In this document: piece after piece, positions 40,559-47,745 of the stretch | Numbering within the stretch: the first letter of the stretch is position 1 | How the letters are laid out: each line of letters starts with the position of its first letter | DNA from: Anaerolineales bacterium | GTDB taxonomy: Bacteria > Chloroflexota > Anaerolineae > Anaerolineales > UBA11579 | NCBI GenBank assembly: GCA_019637675.1 | Contig: JAHBVE010000002.1 | Coordinates: 143,797-207,796, forward strand | Length of the DNA: 64,000 nt | Direction of reading: 5' to 3' | The notes under the pieces: model-generated | What the model saw: the letters and a program-made list of their open reading frames with translations, nothing else | Database searches by the model: none | What the model was told of the DNA's origin: nothing | Program-made: the position numbers and the translations under genes

Positions 40559-40564
40559 TATACT
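40559..40564 (+). promoter_or_regulatory. -10 TATACT, leaderless promoter of the DUF309 gene
   Basis: There are 7 nt between the hexamer and the ATG at 40572. The palindrome above overlaps its -35 region. Confidence 0.55.
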
Positions 40565-40571
40565 CGCCCAT

Positions 40572-41003
40572 ATGCCCGTCCGCAACCCTGACGAGATATT
40601 CGTAACGCCAGAGCAGCTGCCAGCGGCGTGCAGCGGCCCCCTGCACCCCGAGGCCGCCCGCGGCATCGCCCTGTTCAACGCCGGCCAGTATTGGGAAGCG
40701 CACGAGGCCCTGGAAACCGCCTGGAAGGAAGAGCGCGGCCCGGCCCGCCATCTCTACAAGGGCATTTTGCAAGCCGGGGTGATGTACTTGCAGATCGAGC
40801 GCGGCAATTACCTGGGCATGGCCAAGATGTACGAGCGCTGCAAGAAGTGGCTGCGCCCCTGGCCGCCGGTGTGCCGCGGCGTGGATGTGGGCCAACTGCG
40901 CACCGATGTGGAAGCCGCCATGGCCGCGGCGCGGCAACTGGGGCCAGCCCGCCTGGGGGAATTTGATATGGGGATGCTAAAAGCAGTAGAGATCAGAGAA
41001 TAA
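40572..41003 (+). CDS. DUF309 protein
   Basis: 143 residues from the ATG at 40572. The DUF309 signature is RGIALFNAGQYWEAHEALET followed by AWKEERGPARHLYKGILQAG, with conserved HEALE and W residues in a helical hairpin, then the YERCKKWLRPWPPVCRGVDV region. The family is widespread in cyanobacteria, Deinococcus and Chloroflexota; its function is unknown. The gene ends 1 nt from the convergent cyclase gene. Confidence 0.85.
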   Translation: MPVRNPDEIFVTPEQLPAACSGPLHPEAARGIALFNAGQYWEAHEALETAWKEERGPARHLYKGILQAGVMYLQIERGNYLGMAKMYERCKKWLRPWPPVCRGVDVGQLRTDVEAAMAAARQLGPARLGEFDMGMLKAVEIRE

Positions 41004-41004
41004 G

Positions 41005-41643
41005 CTAAACGCCAACCAGCACCGCTCGCGCCGGGGCGCCGTCAGACTTATCCAGCTTGAGCGGCAGGCACCAGAAGTTGTAGCGGCCCTGGGCGATCTG
41101 GGAAAGGTTCAAGCCCTCGACGATCACAACGCCGGCCTTGAGCAGGGTCACATGCGTGGGCTGCGGCTCGGGGAACGGGGCCACGGACAAATAGTCCACA
41201 CCCACCAGCTTGACCCCGCGCTTGACCAGGTACTGCGCCGCGCTGACATCAACGCCAACGTAGTCCTCGTCAAAGGGCTTGTACTCGCCCTTGGCCCAAT
41301 GCTTGGAGTTGCGTGTGCGGATGAGGACGCGTTGCGTACGCGGCGGGATGCCGGCCGCCTCCAGATGCCCAGGCAGCACGCGGTCAACATCGTCATCCAG
41401 GTGGATGACGTATGCCCGGCCGATCAGCGTCTTGAGCGAGAGGCGCTCGACGGTGCTGCCATCTTTGATGAAGTGGTAGGGAGCGTCTACATGCGTGCCA
41501 GTATGCACGCCCATCTCGATGCGCGAGACGTTGGCGACCGAACCATCCTCGATCTTTTGGACGCGCTCGAGGGTCACGCCCGGGTCGCCGGGCCACACTG
41601 GCATGGAGGGATTGATGGTGAGTGTGATGTCGTAGGTGCGCAT
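41005..41643 (-). CDS. Cyclase / kynurenine formamidase-like metal hydrolase
   Basis: 212 residues, complete PF04199-type protein. Metal-binding signature HTGTHVDAPYHF (residues about 47-58), preceded by MPVWPGDPGVTLERV and followed by VLIRTRNSKHW, YVGVDVSAAQYLVKRGVKLV and the C-terminal VIVEGLNLSQI with the catalytic-site Glu. Members hydrolyse N-formylkynurenine, isatin or cyclic amides; the substrate cannot be chosen from context because no tryptophan-catabolic gene is nearby. TATACT 8 nt before the ATG suggests a leaderless mRNA. Confidence 0.88.
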   Translation of the reverse strand: MRTYDITLTINPSMPVWPGDPGVTLERVQKIEDGSVANVSRIEMGVHTGTHVDAPYHFIKDGSTVERLSLKTLIGRAYVIHLDDDVDRVLPGHLEAAGIPPRTQRVLIRTRNSKHWAKGEYKPFDEDYVGVDVSAAQYLVKRGVKLVGVDYLSVAPFPEPQPTHVTLLKAGVVIVEGLNLSQIAQGRYNFWCLPLKLDKSDGAPARAVLVGV

Positions 41644-41651
41644 CTGCAGGC

Positions 41652-41657
41652 AGTATA
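41652..41657 (-). promoter_or_regulatory. -10 TATACT, leaderless promoter of the cyclase gene
   Basis: The hexamer is 8 nt before the ATG at 41643 with no Shine-Dalgarno sequence between. Confidence 0.6.
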
Positions 41658-41709
41658 TAGAGGGGCGTTGGCACGCGCCAGCGGATTCAGCGGCAGGCTG
41701 ATGCTAGAG

Positions 41710-42633
41710 CTAGTAGCTCCGTTTCAGATCCGCTTTCCAATCCACGCCCTGCAAATACTCCAGGCGCTGTTGGAAACGAGCGGGCATCAGATGAAAGACG
41801 CGCGGCACAACATCCAGCTCACAAATGCGGTCAGCCGCCAGGTAATCCAGCCAGTAGCTGGAGACGGGCAGGCGCGGCGCCACTGTGTGCAGCAAGACGT
41901 TGAGCATGCGCAGATACGAAGGGCGAATGGGCAGCAGGCGGCGCGGTTGGGCGCTGCGCTCCATCACCAGCTCGATGATGCGCTTGTAGGAAATGTGTTC
42001 CGGCCCGCCCACCTGGTAAGTCTGGCCCAGGGTCTCATCGTCCTCCAGGCACCAGGCCAGGCAGGTCACCAGATCCTCGACCCAGATGGGCTGCAGCAGC
42101 GCAGCGCCATCGCTGGGCATGAGGAATACACGCGGCACATAAGCCAGCAGCTGCGCCAGGCGGGTCGTGAAATGGTCGTTAGGGCCGTAGACGATGGCTG
42201 AGCGCAGAATGGTGTGCGGGATCGGACTCTGGCGGATGAACTCTTCAGCGATGCCTTTGGTCTTGAGAGCCGGATAGGCGGCGGCGCGGTCAGCATCCAG
42301 GTGGCTGAGGTAGACCAGGCGCTTGACGCCGGCATCCTGGGCGGCTTGCAGCAGATTGCGCGTGCCGTCAATATCGGTGGCGCGCAGATCGTCGCCCGGG
42401 TCGGCCCAGTCAATCCCGGCCAAGTGGTAGACCGTATCCACCCCCACCAGCGCGGCGCGCAGGCCCCGCGTATCGGCCAGGCTGCTGATAGCTGCCTGCA
42501 CGGCTACGCCGTGCGGCAGCTGGGGTGAACGGCTGGATGGGCGGATGAGGGCGCGCACCTGGTGACCCTCCTGCACCAGGCGGTCAATCAAACGCTGACC
42601 AATAAAGCCTGGGCCACCGGTGACCAAAATCAT
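41710..42633 (-). CDS. Atypical SDR / NAD-dependent epimerase-dehydratase
   Basis: 307 residues. The N-terminal Rossmann motif reads VTGGPGFIG (Pro where Thr is usual in TGGTGFIG), then VRALIRPSS, VDTVYHLAG and ARNLLQAAQDAGVKRLVYLS. The catalytic Tyr/Lys pair of classical SDRs is not clear: the YxxxK position is replaced around YPALKTKGIAEEFIRQS, where a K is kept. The C-terminal part has LPIRPSYLRMLNVLLH. It resembles the complex-I NDUFA9-like atypical SDR group, many of which are non-catalytic or act on lipids/sugars. Substrate unknown. Separated from the cyclase by 66 nt on the same strand. Confidence 0.8.
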   Translation of the reverse strand: MILVTGGPGFIGQRLIDRLVQEGHQVRALIRPSSRSPQLPHGVAVQAAISSLADTRGLRAALVGVDTVYHLAGIDWADPGDDLRATDIDGTRNLLQAAQDAGVKRLVYLSHLDADRAAAYPALKTKGIAEEFIRQSPIPHTILRSAIVYGPNDHFTTRLAQLLAYVPRVFLMPSDGAALLQPIWVEDLVTCLAWCLEDDETLGQTYQVGGPEHISYKRIIELVMERSAQPRRLLPIRPSYLRMLNVLLHTVAPRLPVSSYWLDYLAADRICELDVVPRVFHLMPARFQQRLEYLQGVDWKADLKRSY

Positions 42634-42733
42634 GCTGCGTTTTTACCATATGCGCGTATCGAAAGGCGGTTAAACTTATTAACAATACATTCGCCATTGC
42701 TTTATTCCCCCTTAAAGGCTGTGAACTAGACTT

Positions 42734-43378
42734 ATGCCGAAGATGCAAACTGCAACGACTGTGCAACGTGACCCTTTGTGGGTATTGGCCAAGAGCATAT
42801 CCGTGCTCACCAGCCCGGCTGTGCTGAGCTTCGTGAGCATGTACCTGATGGGCATTCAGATCAACGATGAGCGCTTCTGGCCCTGGGCCGGAGTGTATGC
42901 AGGGTTTGGCTTTGTGCTGCCCCTGCTGTATCTCATCTATCTGATGCGCAAGGGCGAAGTGAGCGACTTTCATATGAAGGAACGAACTGAGCGCATCAAG
43001 CCGATGGCGTTCATCTTCATCGTGTTCACGATTGCCAGCCTCGTCATGTATTTCTCCGATGCGCCGTTCGTGATCCAGGCATTCACCTATGTAGGCGCTT
43101 TCCAAGGCCTGCTCATGCTGCTAATCACGCTCAAGTGGAAGATCAGCGGGCATGGCGCCGGCATTGCAGCTTTTGTGCTGCTGCTGTGGGCGCTGTTCGG
43201 CCCGGCGGCGATGCCCTTCTTCCTGCTGGTTCCGCTGGTGCTGTGGGCACGTGTGTACACAGACCGGCACGACCTGCCGCAGACCATCATCGGTGCGGTG
43301 GCAGGCTTTGCCTTCATGGCAACGGCGCTGGCCTTGATCGCCGCCCGTTGCCCAGGAGCCGGCCTGGCCTGCTTCTAG
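42734..43378 (+). CDS. PAP2-like membrane phosphatase-family protein
   Basis: 214 residues with five or six membrane helices. The C-terminal half shows degenerate PAP2 motifs: WKISGHGAG (for PSGH) and RVYTDRHDLPQTIIGA (for SRxxxxxHxxxD). The catalytic His of both motifs is present, but the final Asp is Gln, as is frequent in this bacterial subgroup. Expected substrates are lipid phosphates, though none is indicated here. Divergent from the SDR gene. No clear Shine-Dalgarno or -10 was found. Confidence 0.75.
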   Translation: MPKMQTATTVQRDPLWVLAKSISVLTSPAVLSFVSMYLMGIQINDERFWPWAGVYAGFGFVLPLLYLIYLMRKGEVSDFHMKERTERIKPMAFIFIVFTIASLVMYFSDAPFVIQAFTYVGAFQGLLMLLITLKWKISGHGAGIAAFVLLLWALFGPAAMPFFLLVPLVLWARVYTDRHDLPQTIIGAVAGFAFMATALALIAARCPGAGLACF

Positions 43379-43441
43379 GCCACTAAACGAGAGGTTTACC
43401 CAATCCGGAGCCCCAAGGGCAGAAATTGAAGGATTGGCACG

Positions 43442-43490
43442 TCTCTTGCATCCTTGTCCAGCATGATGCTGGACATAACGGTGCAAGAGA
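43442..43490. repeat. Nested inverted repeats over the start of the ftsZ-operon first gene
   Basis: Outer arms TCTCTTGCA (43442-43450) and TGCAAGAGA (43482-43490) enclose an inner 21-bp palindrome at 43455-43475 (TGTCCAGCAT, G, ATGCTGGACA). The candidate ATG codons at 43463 and 43466 lie inside the inner stem. It could be a translational or transcriptional control structure. Confidence 0.7.
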
Positions 43491-44794
43491 ATTCTTTTAA
43501 AGGCATAGCGAGCCGCGGGCGCTTTGGGGTGCACTACTTCCCCAATACGGCGCACTACCAAAACGCAGACCTGCTGACCTGGCTGCCCAAGCTGCAAGCC
43601 ATGGGCGCCAACTGGGTTGTGCTGCAGGCCACGGCTGAACGCGCCATCCCTGAAGATTTCATTCGCAGTCTGGCGCAGGCCGGCATTGAGCCGGTGCTGC
43701 ACTTCCAGCTGGCGCTGGACGGCGCGGTGGATGCAGCCGCGCTGCAGGGCATGTTCGAGGCCTATGCCAAGTGGGGCGTGCGTTACGCAGTGCTGTTCGA
43801 TAAGCCCAACCTGCGCAGCCAGTGGCCTGCCACGGGCTGGACGCAGCGTGGGCTGGTGCCGCGCTTCCTGGAGTTGTTCACGCCGCTGGCGCACGCCGCC
43901 ATCGAAGCCGGCCTGACGCCGGTCTTCCCTCCCTTGGAGCCGGGCGGCGACTATTGGGATACTGCCTTCATCCGCGGCGCGCTGGAAGAACTGGACGCCC
44001 GCGGCGACGAAATGCTCTTGACCCAGCTGGCACTGGGCGCGTATGCCTGGGTAGGCGACAAGGGCCTGGATTGGGGCGAAGGCGGCCCGGAACGCTGGCC
44101 CGCCACACTGCCCTACTCCACGCCGGAGAACAGCCAGGACCAGCGCGGCTTCCGCATTTTTGATTGGTACAACGCGGTGACCTCGGCGGCGATCGGCCGG
44201 AACTTGCCGATCCTGCTGGTAGCCACCGGCGTGCAGCCGCACGGCGAAGCCGATGCGGCGGCGACCGAAGAACTGATCGCAGCGCTCAAAGGCGCCGATC
44301 TGCCGAGCAACGTGGTGGCAGCCGGGTTGTGGCTGCTGGCGGCGGAGGCCGACAGCCCCGAAGCAGGCCAAGCCTGGTTTGACGCCGAAGGGATACCGAA
44401 TGCGGTCGCCGACCGCGCCCTGGAGCCCGGCCACCTGGCTGCTGCCCACGGCTTCCCCAGCGTTGAAGTGGACGATACGTTTGAACCCGACGTACTTGCG
44501 CTGCATGCCGAGGCGATGAGCCACGGCATGCCAGCCGGAGAGATGGCGGCCAGGGTAACGGGCATAGCGCACAGCATTCGCCATTACCTACTGTTGCCAG
44601 ACGCAAGCTGGCCGCTGCAGCAAGCGGCTGGATTCATCGCACAGTACCAACCCACTATTGGATTTTCATTGGCTGAGGCCATGCTAGCCCAGCGTGTAAC
44701 GCTGGCCGGCGGGCTGGAGGCCTTTTCTGACACGACATTGCGCGAACTGATCCAAGCCGGATGTCAGGTAGAGAACCTGCCGGCCGCGGCCTGA
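43463..44794 (+). CDS. Uncharacterised protein upstream of ftsZ
   Basis: 443 residues if the ATG at 43463 is used. A GTG at 43481 is another candidate start, which would lie after the hairpin. The first half reads like an alpha/beta barrel: GRFGVHYFPNTAHYQNADLL, GANWVVLQATAERAIPEDFI, AGIEPVLHFQL, then GLTPVFPPLEPGGDYWDTAF. The second half is helical with WLLAAEADSPEAGQAWFD. The layout resembles TIM-barrel glycoside-hydrolase-like proteins of Chloroflexota, but I cannot name a family. No signal peptide. It ends 17 nt before ftsZ, so the two are probably co-transcribed. Confidence 0.6.
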   Translation: MMLDITVQENSFKGIASRGRFGVHYFPNTAHYQNADLLTWLPKLQAMGANWVVLQATAERAIPEDFIRSLAQAGIEPVLHFQLALDGAVDAAALQGMFEAYAKWGVRYAVLFDKPNLRSQWPATGWTQRGLVPRFLELFTPLAHAAIEAGLTPVFPPLEPGGDYWDTAFIRGALEELDARGDEMLLTQLALGAYAWVGDKGLDWGEGGPERWPATLPYSTPENSQDQRGFRIFDWYNAVTSAAIGRNLPILLVATGVQPHGEADAAATEELIAALKGADLPSNVVAAGLWLLAAEADSPEAGQAWFDAEGIPNAVADRALEPGHLAAAHGFPSVEVDDTFEPDVLALHAEAMSHGMPAGEMAARVTGIAHSIRHYLLLPDASWPLQQAAGFIAQYQPTIGFSLAEAMLAQRVTLAGGLEAFSDTTLRELIQAGCQVENLPAAA

Positions 44795-44811
44795 GCCGCA
44801 AGGAGCACATC

Positions 44812-46110
44812 ATGGAAGACATCCACAACTTCGAGACCCAACCCACCAAGACCAAGCTCGGCCCTGTCATCAAGGTCGTTGGCCTGGGCGGCGGCGGCGG
44901 CAACGCCGTGGACCGCATGATCGAGCTGGGTTTGGAGAACATCGAATTCATCGCAGCCAACACCGACTATCAGGTGCTGCAGAAGAGCCTGGCGCCCACC
45001 AAGGTGCAGCTTGGCCCCATGCTGACCCGTGGCCTGGGCGCCGGCGGCAATCCTGAGATCGGCCGCCAGGCCGCCATTGAGAGCCGCAAGGAGCTGGAAG
45101 CCGCGCTGGAAGGCGCCGACATGGTGTTCCTGACGGCAGGCATGGGGGGCGGCACGGGCACCGGCTCGATCGCCATCGCCGGCGAAGTGGCCCGCGAACT
45201 GGGTGCGGTGACGATCGCAGTGGTGACGATGCCGTTCAGCTTCGAGATGGGCCGCCGCCTCAAGAACGCGCAGGATGGCCTGGCCATGCTGCAGCCCAAT
45301 ACGGATACCTTGATCGCCATTCCAAATGACCGCCTGCTGTACGTGGCTCCGCAAGACCTCCCGCTGGAGACTGCCTTCCGCATGGCGGATGATGTACTGC
45401 GCCAATCGGTGCAGGGTATTGCCGAGCTGGTGACCCAGCCCGGCTTGATCAATGTGGACTTTGCTCATGTGCGCAACATGATGCTGAAAGGCGGCGGAGC
45501 GTTGATGGCCATCGGCCAAGGCACAGGCCAGGGTAAAGCCGTGGCGGCAGTGCAGCAAGCGCTCAATCATCCGCTGCTGGAGAGCGTCTCGCTCAAAGAC
45601 GCGTCTGGCGTGATCGCCAATTTTAGCGGCGGTGATGACCTGACCTTGTTCGAGGTCGGTGAAGCGCTGGGTTATCTGCGCGAGCTGGTCAATGAAGATG
45701 TGGAAGTCGTGATGGGCGTCTCGAGCGATGAGCGCATGACCGATCGCACCCAAGTGATCCTGGTGGTGACCGGCATCGGCGCCAAGAGCCTGGAAGAAGT
45801 GCTGCCCGGCGCAGAGAAGCTGCAGCCGGTGGCGGTAACTGCGGCCCCGGCGGCGGTAAAGGCGGTCGCCATGCCTGCAATGACCACAGTAGGCGCGGCT
45901 GCCATTGCAGACGGGTATGACGACATCGTAGATGGCGAAGTGATCGAGCCAAGCGAAGATGCCTTCCAAGCCGGGATCGAAAGCAAGCCTGTGCAAGCAG
46001 AAATGATCGCCGAAAGCATGCCCGCCATGCCGGTGGATGTGTTGAATGACCTGGATGTGCCCGCCTTCATGCGTAAACGCGCCCGCTTCAATTTGCGGGT
46101 GGGCGAATAA
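44812..46110 (+). CDS. ftsZ: FtsZ with altered T7 catalytic loop
   Basis: 432 residues from the ATG at 44812 with AAGGAG 6 nt upstream. GTP-binding features are VVGLGGGGGNAVDRM, TRGLGAGGNPEIGRQAA and the tubulin signature GGGTGTG at 112-118. The synergy (T7) loop reads NVDFAHVRN: the first Asp is there, but the second catalytic Asp of FtsZ (NVDFADV) is His219. The C-terminus after a long linker is VPAFMRKRARF, like the conserved FtsZ tail that binds FtsA/SepF. It is not in a dcw cluster; three small genes follow within 8 nt. It may be a second or special FtsZ. Confidence 0.92.
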   Translation: MEDIHNFETQPTKTKLGPVIKVVGLGGGGGNAVDRMIELGLENIEFIAANTDYQVLQKSLAPTKVQLGPMLTRGLGAGGNPEIGRQAAIESRKELEAALEGADMVFLTAGMGGGTGTGSIAIAGEVARELGAVTIAVVTMPFSFEMGRRLKNAQDGLAMLQPNTDTLIAIPNDRLLYVAPQDLPLETAFRMADDVLRQSVQGIAELVTQPGLINVDFAHVRNMMLKGGGALMAIGQGTGQGKAVAAVQQALNHPLLESVSLKDASGVIANFSGGDDLTLFEVGEALGYLRELVNEDVEVVMGVSSDERMTDRTQVILVVTGIGAKSLEEVLPGAEKLQPVAVTAAPAAVKAVAMPAMTTVGAAAIADGYDDIVDGEVIEPSEDAFQAGIESKPVQAEMIAESMPAMPVDVLNDLDVPAFMRKRARFNLRVGE

Positions 46111-46117
46111 GGAAGCT

Positions 46118-46351
46118 ATGGACAACCAGATCGTCAAAGCGATCGCGCAACAGATCCACCGCCAGTTCCCTGAACTGGCGGGTGAGCAGCCCAGCGTACG
46201 CGCTCAGGCCAACGCCAAGAGCGCGGGTGGCGCGACCTATCTGCTCACGTTCAAAGGGCGGCCAGCCAGCAGCGGACCAAGCCTGGCGCGCACGGTGCGC
46301 GTGGTGGCTGACGCACGCGGCAAGGTTCTGAAAGTTACAACTTCACGGTGA
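46118..46351 (+). CDS. Small uncharacterised protein, ftsZ operon
   Basis: 77 residues; GGAAG precedes the ATG at 46118, 7 nt after the ftsZ stop. The sequence is hydrophilic with a predicted helix (VKAIAQQIHRQFPELAG) and three beta strands (ATYLLTFKGRP, LARTVRVVADARG, KVLKVTTSR). It ends 3 nt before the next gene. I recognise no family; the size and alpha-beta-beta-beta order might suggest a small ferredoxin-like or binding domain. Context suggests a role linked to FtsZ or the membrane proteins that follow. Confidence 0.65.
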   Translation: MDNQIVKAIAQQIHRQFPELAGEQPSVRAQANAKSAGGATYLLTFKGRPASSGPSLARTVRVVADARGKVLKVTTSR

Positions 46352-46354
46352 TCT

Positions 46355-46690
46355 ATGTTGGCTCAAGTTGGCGAGTGGCTTGAACTGAAAGTATGGCAGC
46401 TGGCGGTGAGTGCGCTAAGCGCACTGCGCCCGCTGGGCGCGGCGCGCACGAGTGGGCGCGTACTGCGGGCCGCATTCGACGTGGCGCAACGCGCCACGGA
46501 ACGCGCTCTGGATGCGCAAGCCCAGCGCGCCCTGCGGGCCGAGTACGTTGAACAGAACCTGTATGCTGAACCTAGCTGGAGCGTACAACCCAGCCTGCTA
46601 ACACGCCTGACTGACAGTTGGGTGGTCGTGGCGATCGCCGGTTGGGTGTTGGGCATGCTGCTGGGCTTGTGGCTGGCGGGTGCGCTGTGA
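46355..46690 (+). CDS. Small C-tail-anchored protein, ftsZ operon
   Basis: 111 residues. The N-terminal two-thirds is helical and Ala/Arg-rich (LRAAFDVAQRATERALDAQA, QRALRAEYVEQNLY), ending with a single membrane helix at the C-terminus (VVVAIAGWVLGMLLGLWLAGAL, residues about 89-110). A cytoplasmic helical domain with a C-terminal anchor could tether a partner to the membrane. No family recognised. It shares an ATGA overlap with the next gene. Confidence 0.7.
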   Translation: MLAQVGEWLELKVWQLAVSALSALRPLGAARTSGRVLRAAFDVAQRATERALDAQAQRALRAEYVEQNLYAEPSWSVQPSLLTRLTDSWVVVAIAGWVLGMLLGLWLAGAL

Positions 46691-47358
46691 TGAGCGGCTT
46701 TACGTTGACGCGACGCACGTTGTTTCTGGCCTTTGTTGCCGTGGGCGTGCTGAGCGGCTTGCTGGTCGGCAGCCTGGGCAGCGCCCTGGCTGCGGAAGGC
46801 CGCACGCCGAAGACCCCCACGAAGCAAAGCAGCCTGATCGTTGTGGTGGACGAGCTGAGCAGCCCTCAGCCGCTGCTGCTGGCGGCCTGGCAGGTGCAAC
46901 ACACACAGGTCGGTGCGCTGGAGTGGACTCCGCTGTACCCCACTCCACTCGACAACGGAACTGGCTATGCGCAGCCGCATGCAGAAGTGCGGCTGACGGC
47001 AACGACCAGTGAAGCCATCGGCCTGCTGGCTCCTGTTGCACAAGCTTCTGTTTCGTTTGACGAGATCTTTGTGGTGGACCGGATCGCGGTGAATGCGATC
47101 AGTACGCTGGCTGGCGCACCGCTGACCCTGGGCTCAACCGCGGGTCAGCCTCAGGCGGCTTTGCAAGAGCAAGTGCAATTAGTGCAGAACCTGTGCGCGG
47201 CCAGCTGGCAGACGGAGCAGTTGGATGCCTGGGTCGCCCTGGCGCCCCAGCACCTGCAAAGCAGTGCCAGCGTGTTTGAACTGATCACCCGCTGGGACGG
47301 CTGGGCACAAGACGGCTTCGGCCTGGATTGTAGCCACCCGTGGGCGAATGGGAATTAG
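46690..47358 (+). CDS. Uncharacterised exported or membrane-anchored protein, ftsZ operon
   Basis: 222 residues. Starts at an ATG overlapping the previous stop (ATGA). The N-terminus has TRR followed by a hydrophobic helix (TLFLAFVAVGVLSGLLVGSL, about residues 10-29) and AALAAEG-like small residues, so it is either a signal peptide or an anchor. The rest is an extracytoplasmic domain with conserved-looking VVVDELSSPQPLLLAAWQVQ and a Cys pair (QNLCAASW, GLDCSHPW). The layout is reminiscent of short LytR-CpsA-Psr-like proteins (DELSSPQPLLLAAW), but key Arg/Asp residues are not convincing. Confidence 0.65.
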   Translation: MSGFTLTRRTLFLAFVAVGVLSGLLVGSLGSALAAEGRTPKTPTKQSSLIVVVDELSSPQPLLLAAWQVQHTQVGALEWTPLYPTPLDNGTGYAQPHAEVRLTATTSEAIGLLAPVAQASVSFDEIFVVDRIAVNAISTLAGAPLTLGSTAGQPQAALQEQVQLVQNLCAASWQTEQLDAWVALAPQHLQSSASVFELITRWDGWAQDGFGLDCSHPWANGN

Positions 47359-47404
47359 AGGAGAACCGCCCACCCCCTTTATTAGCTTACTAATTCAATA
47401 AGCT

Positions 47405-47605
47405 CTAGGCCGTTTCGCCCTGCAGGCGGGTATAGGCGCGATAGGCTTGCAGGGCCTGGTTTACCAGGTTGCTGCGCTCGGCGCGCTGGCGGTAATCGCG
47501 CAGATGCTGGCGCTGAGCGCTCAGGTTGACCACCGCGCTGGCCAACTGCTGGATGGCGGCCTGTTGGTCAGGCTTTTCAGAGTTTGATGACATATGAGTT
47601 TGCAT
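47405..47605 (-). CDS. Small helical protein under LexA-type control (putative)
   Basis: 66 residues from the ATG at 47605, with GAGG 6 nt upstream; the next ATG (47593) is also possible. Entirely helical and polar: AAIQQLASAVVNLSAQRQHL, RDYRQRAERSNLVNQALQAY. No membrane segment, Cys or recognised domain. It is convergent with the ftsZ operon, 46 bp away. Its promoter is the best match to consensus in the region and carries a GAAC-N4-GTTC dyad in the spacer. An SOS-induced checkpoint role is a hypothesis from context only. Confidence 0.65.
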   Translation of the reverse strand: MQTHMSSNSEKPDQQAAIQQLASAVVNLSAQRQHLRDYRQRAERSNLVNQALQAYRAYTRLQGETA

Positions 47606-47627
47606 AGTACACCTCATTCACGCCACC

Positions 47628-47656
47628 AGTATATAGAACACTTGTTCAGTTGTCAA
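47628..47656 (-). promoter_or_regulatory. Consensus promoter with LexA-type dyad in the spacer
   Basis: On the minus strand: TTGACA (47656-47651), 17-bp spacer and TATACT (47633-47628). Within the spacer, GAACACTTGTTC at 47636-47647 is a perfect GAAC-N4-GTTC dyad, the core of the Gram-positive LexA/DinR box. A repressor bound there would block RNA polymerase. Confidence 0.75.
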
Positions 47657-47745
47657 TAGCCTGTACAAGGGGAAGGCGGCCCCCTGAAAGCGAGCGGGGA
47701 CGGAGCGAGTGAGGGTATACTCCCACTCCATCAATAGGAGTTCTA

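Noticed and set aside
47385..47403. Terminator of the ftsZ operon (GCTTA/TAAGC)
   Set aside because: The stem is 5 bp with a 9-nt loop and no T-run; too weak to call.
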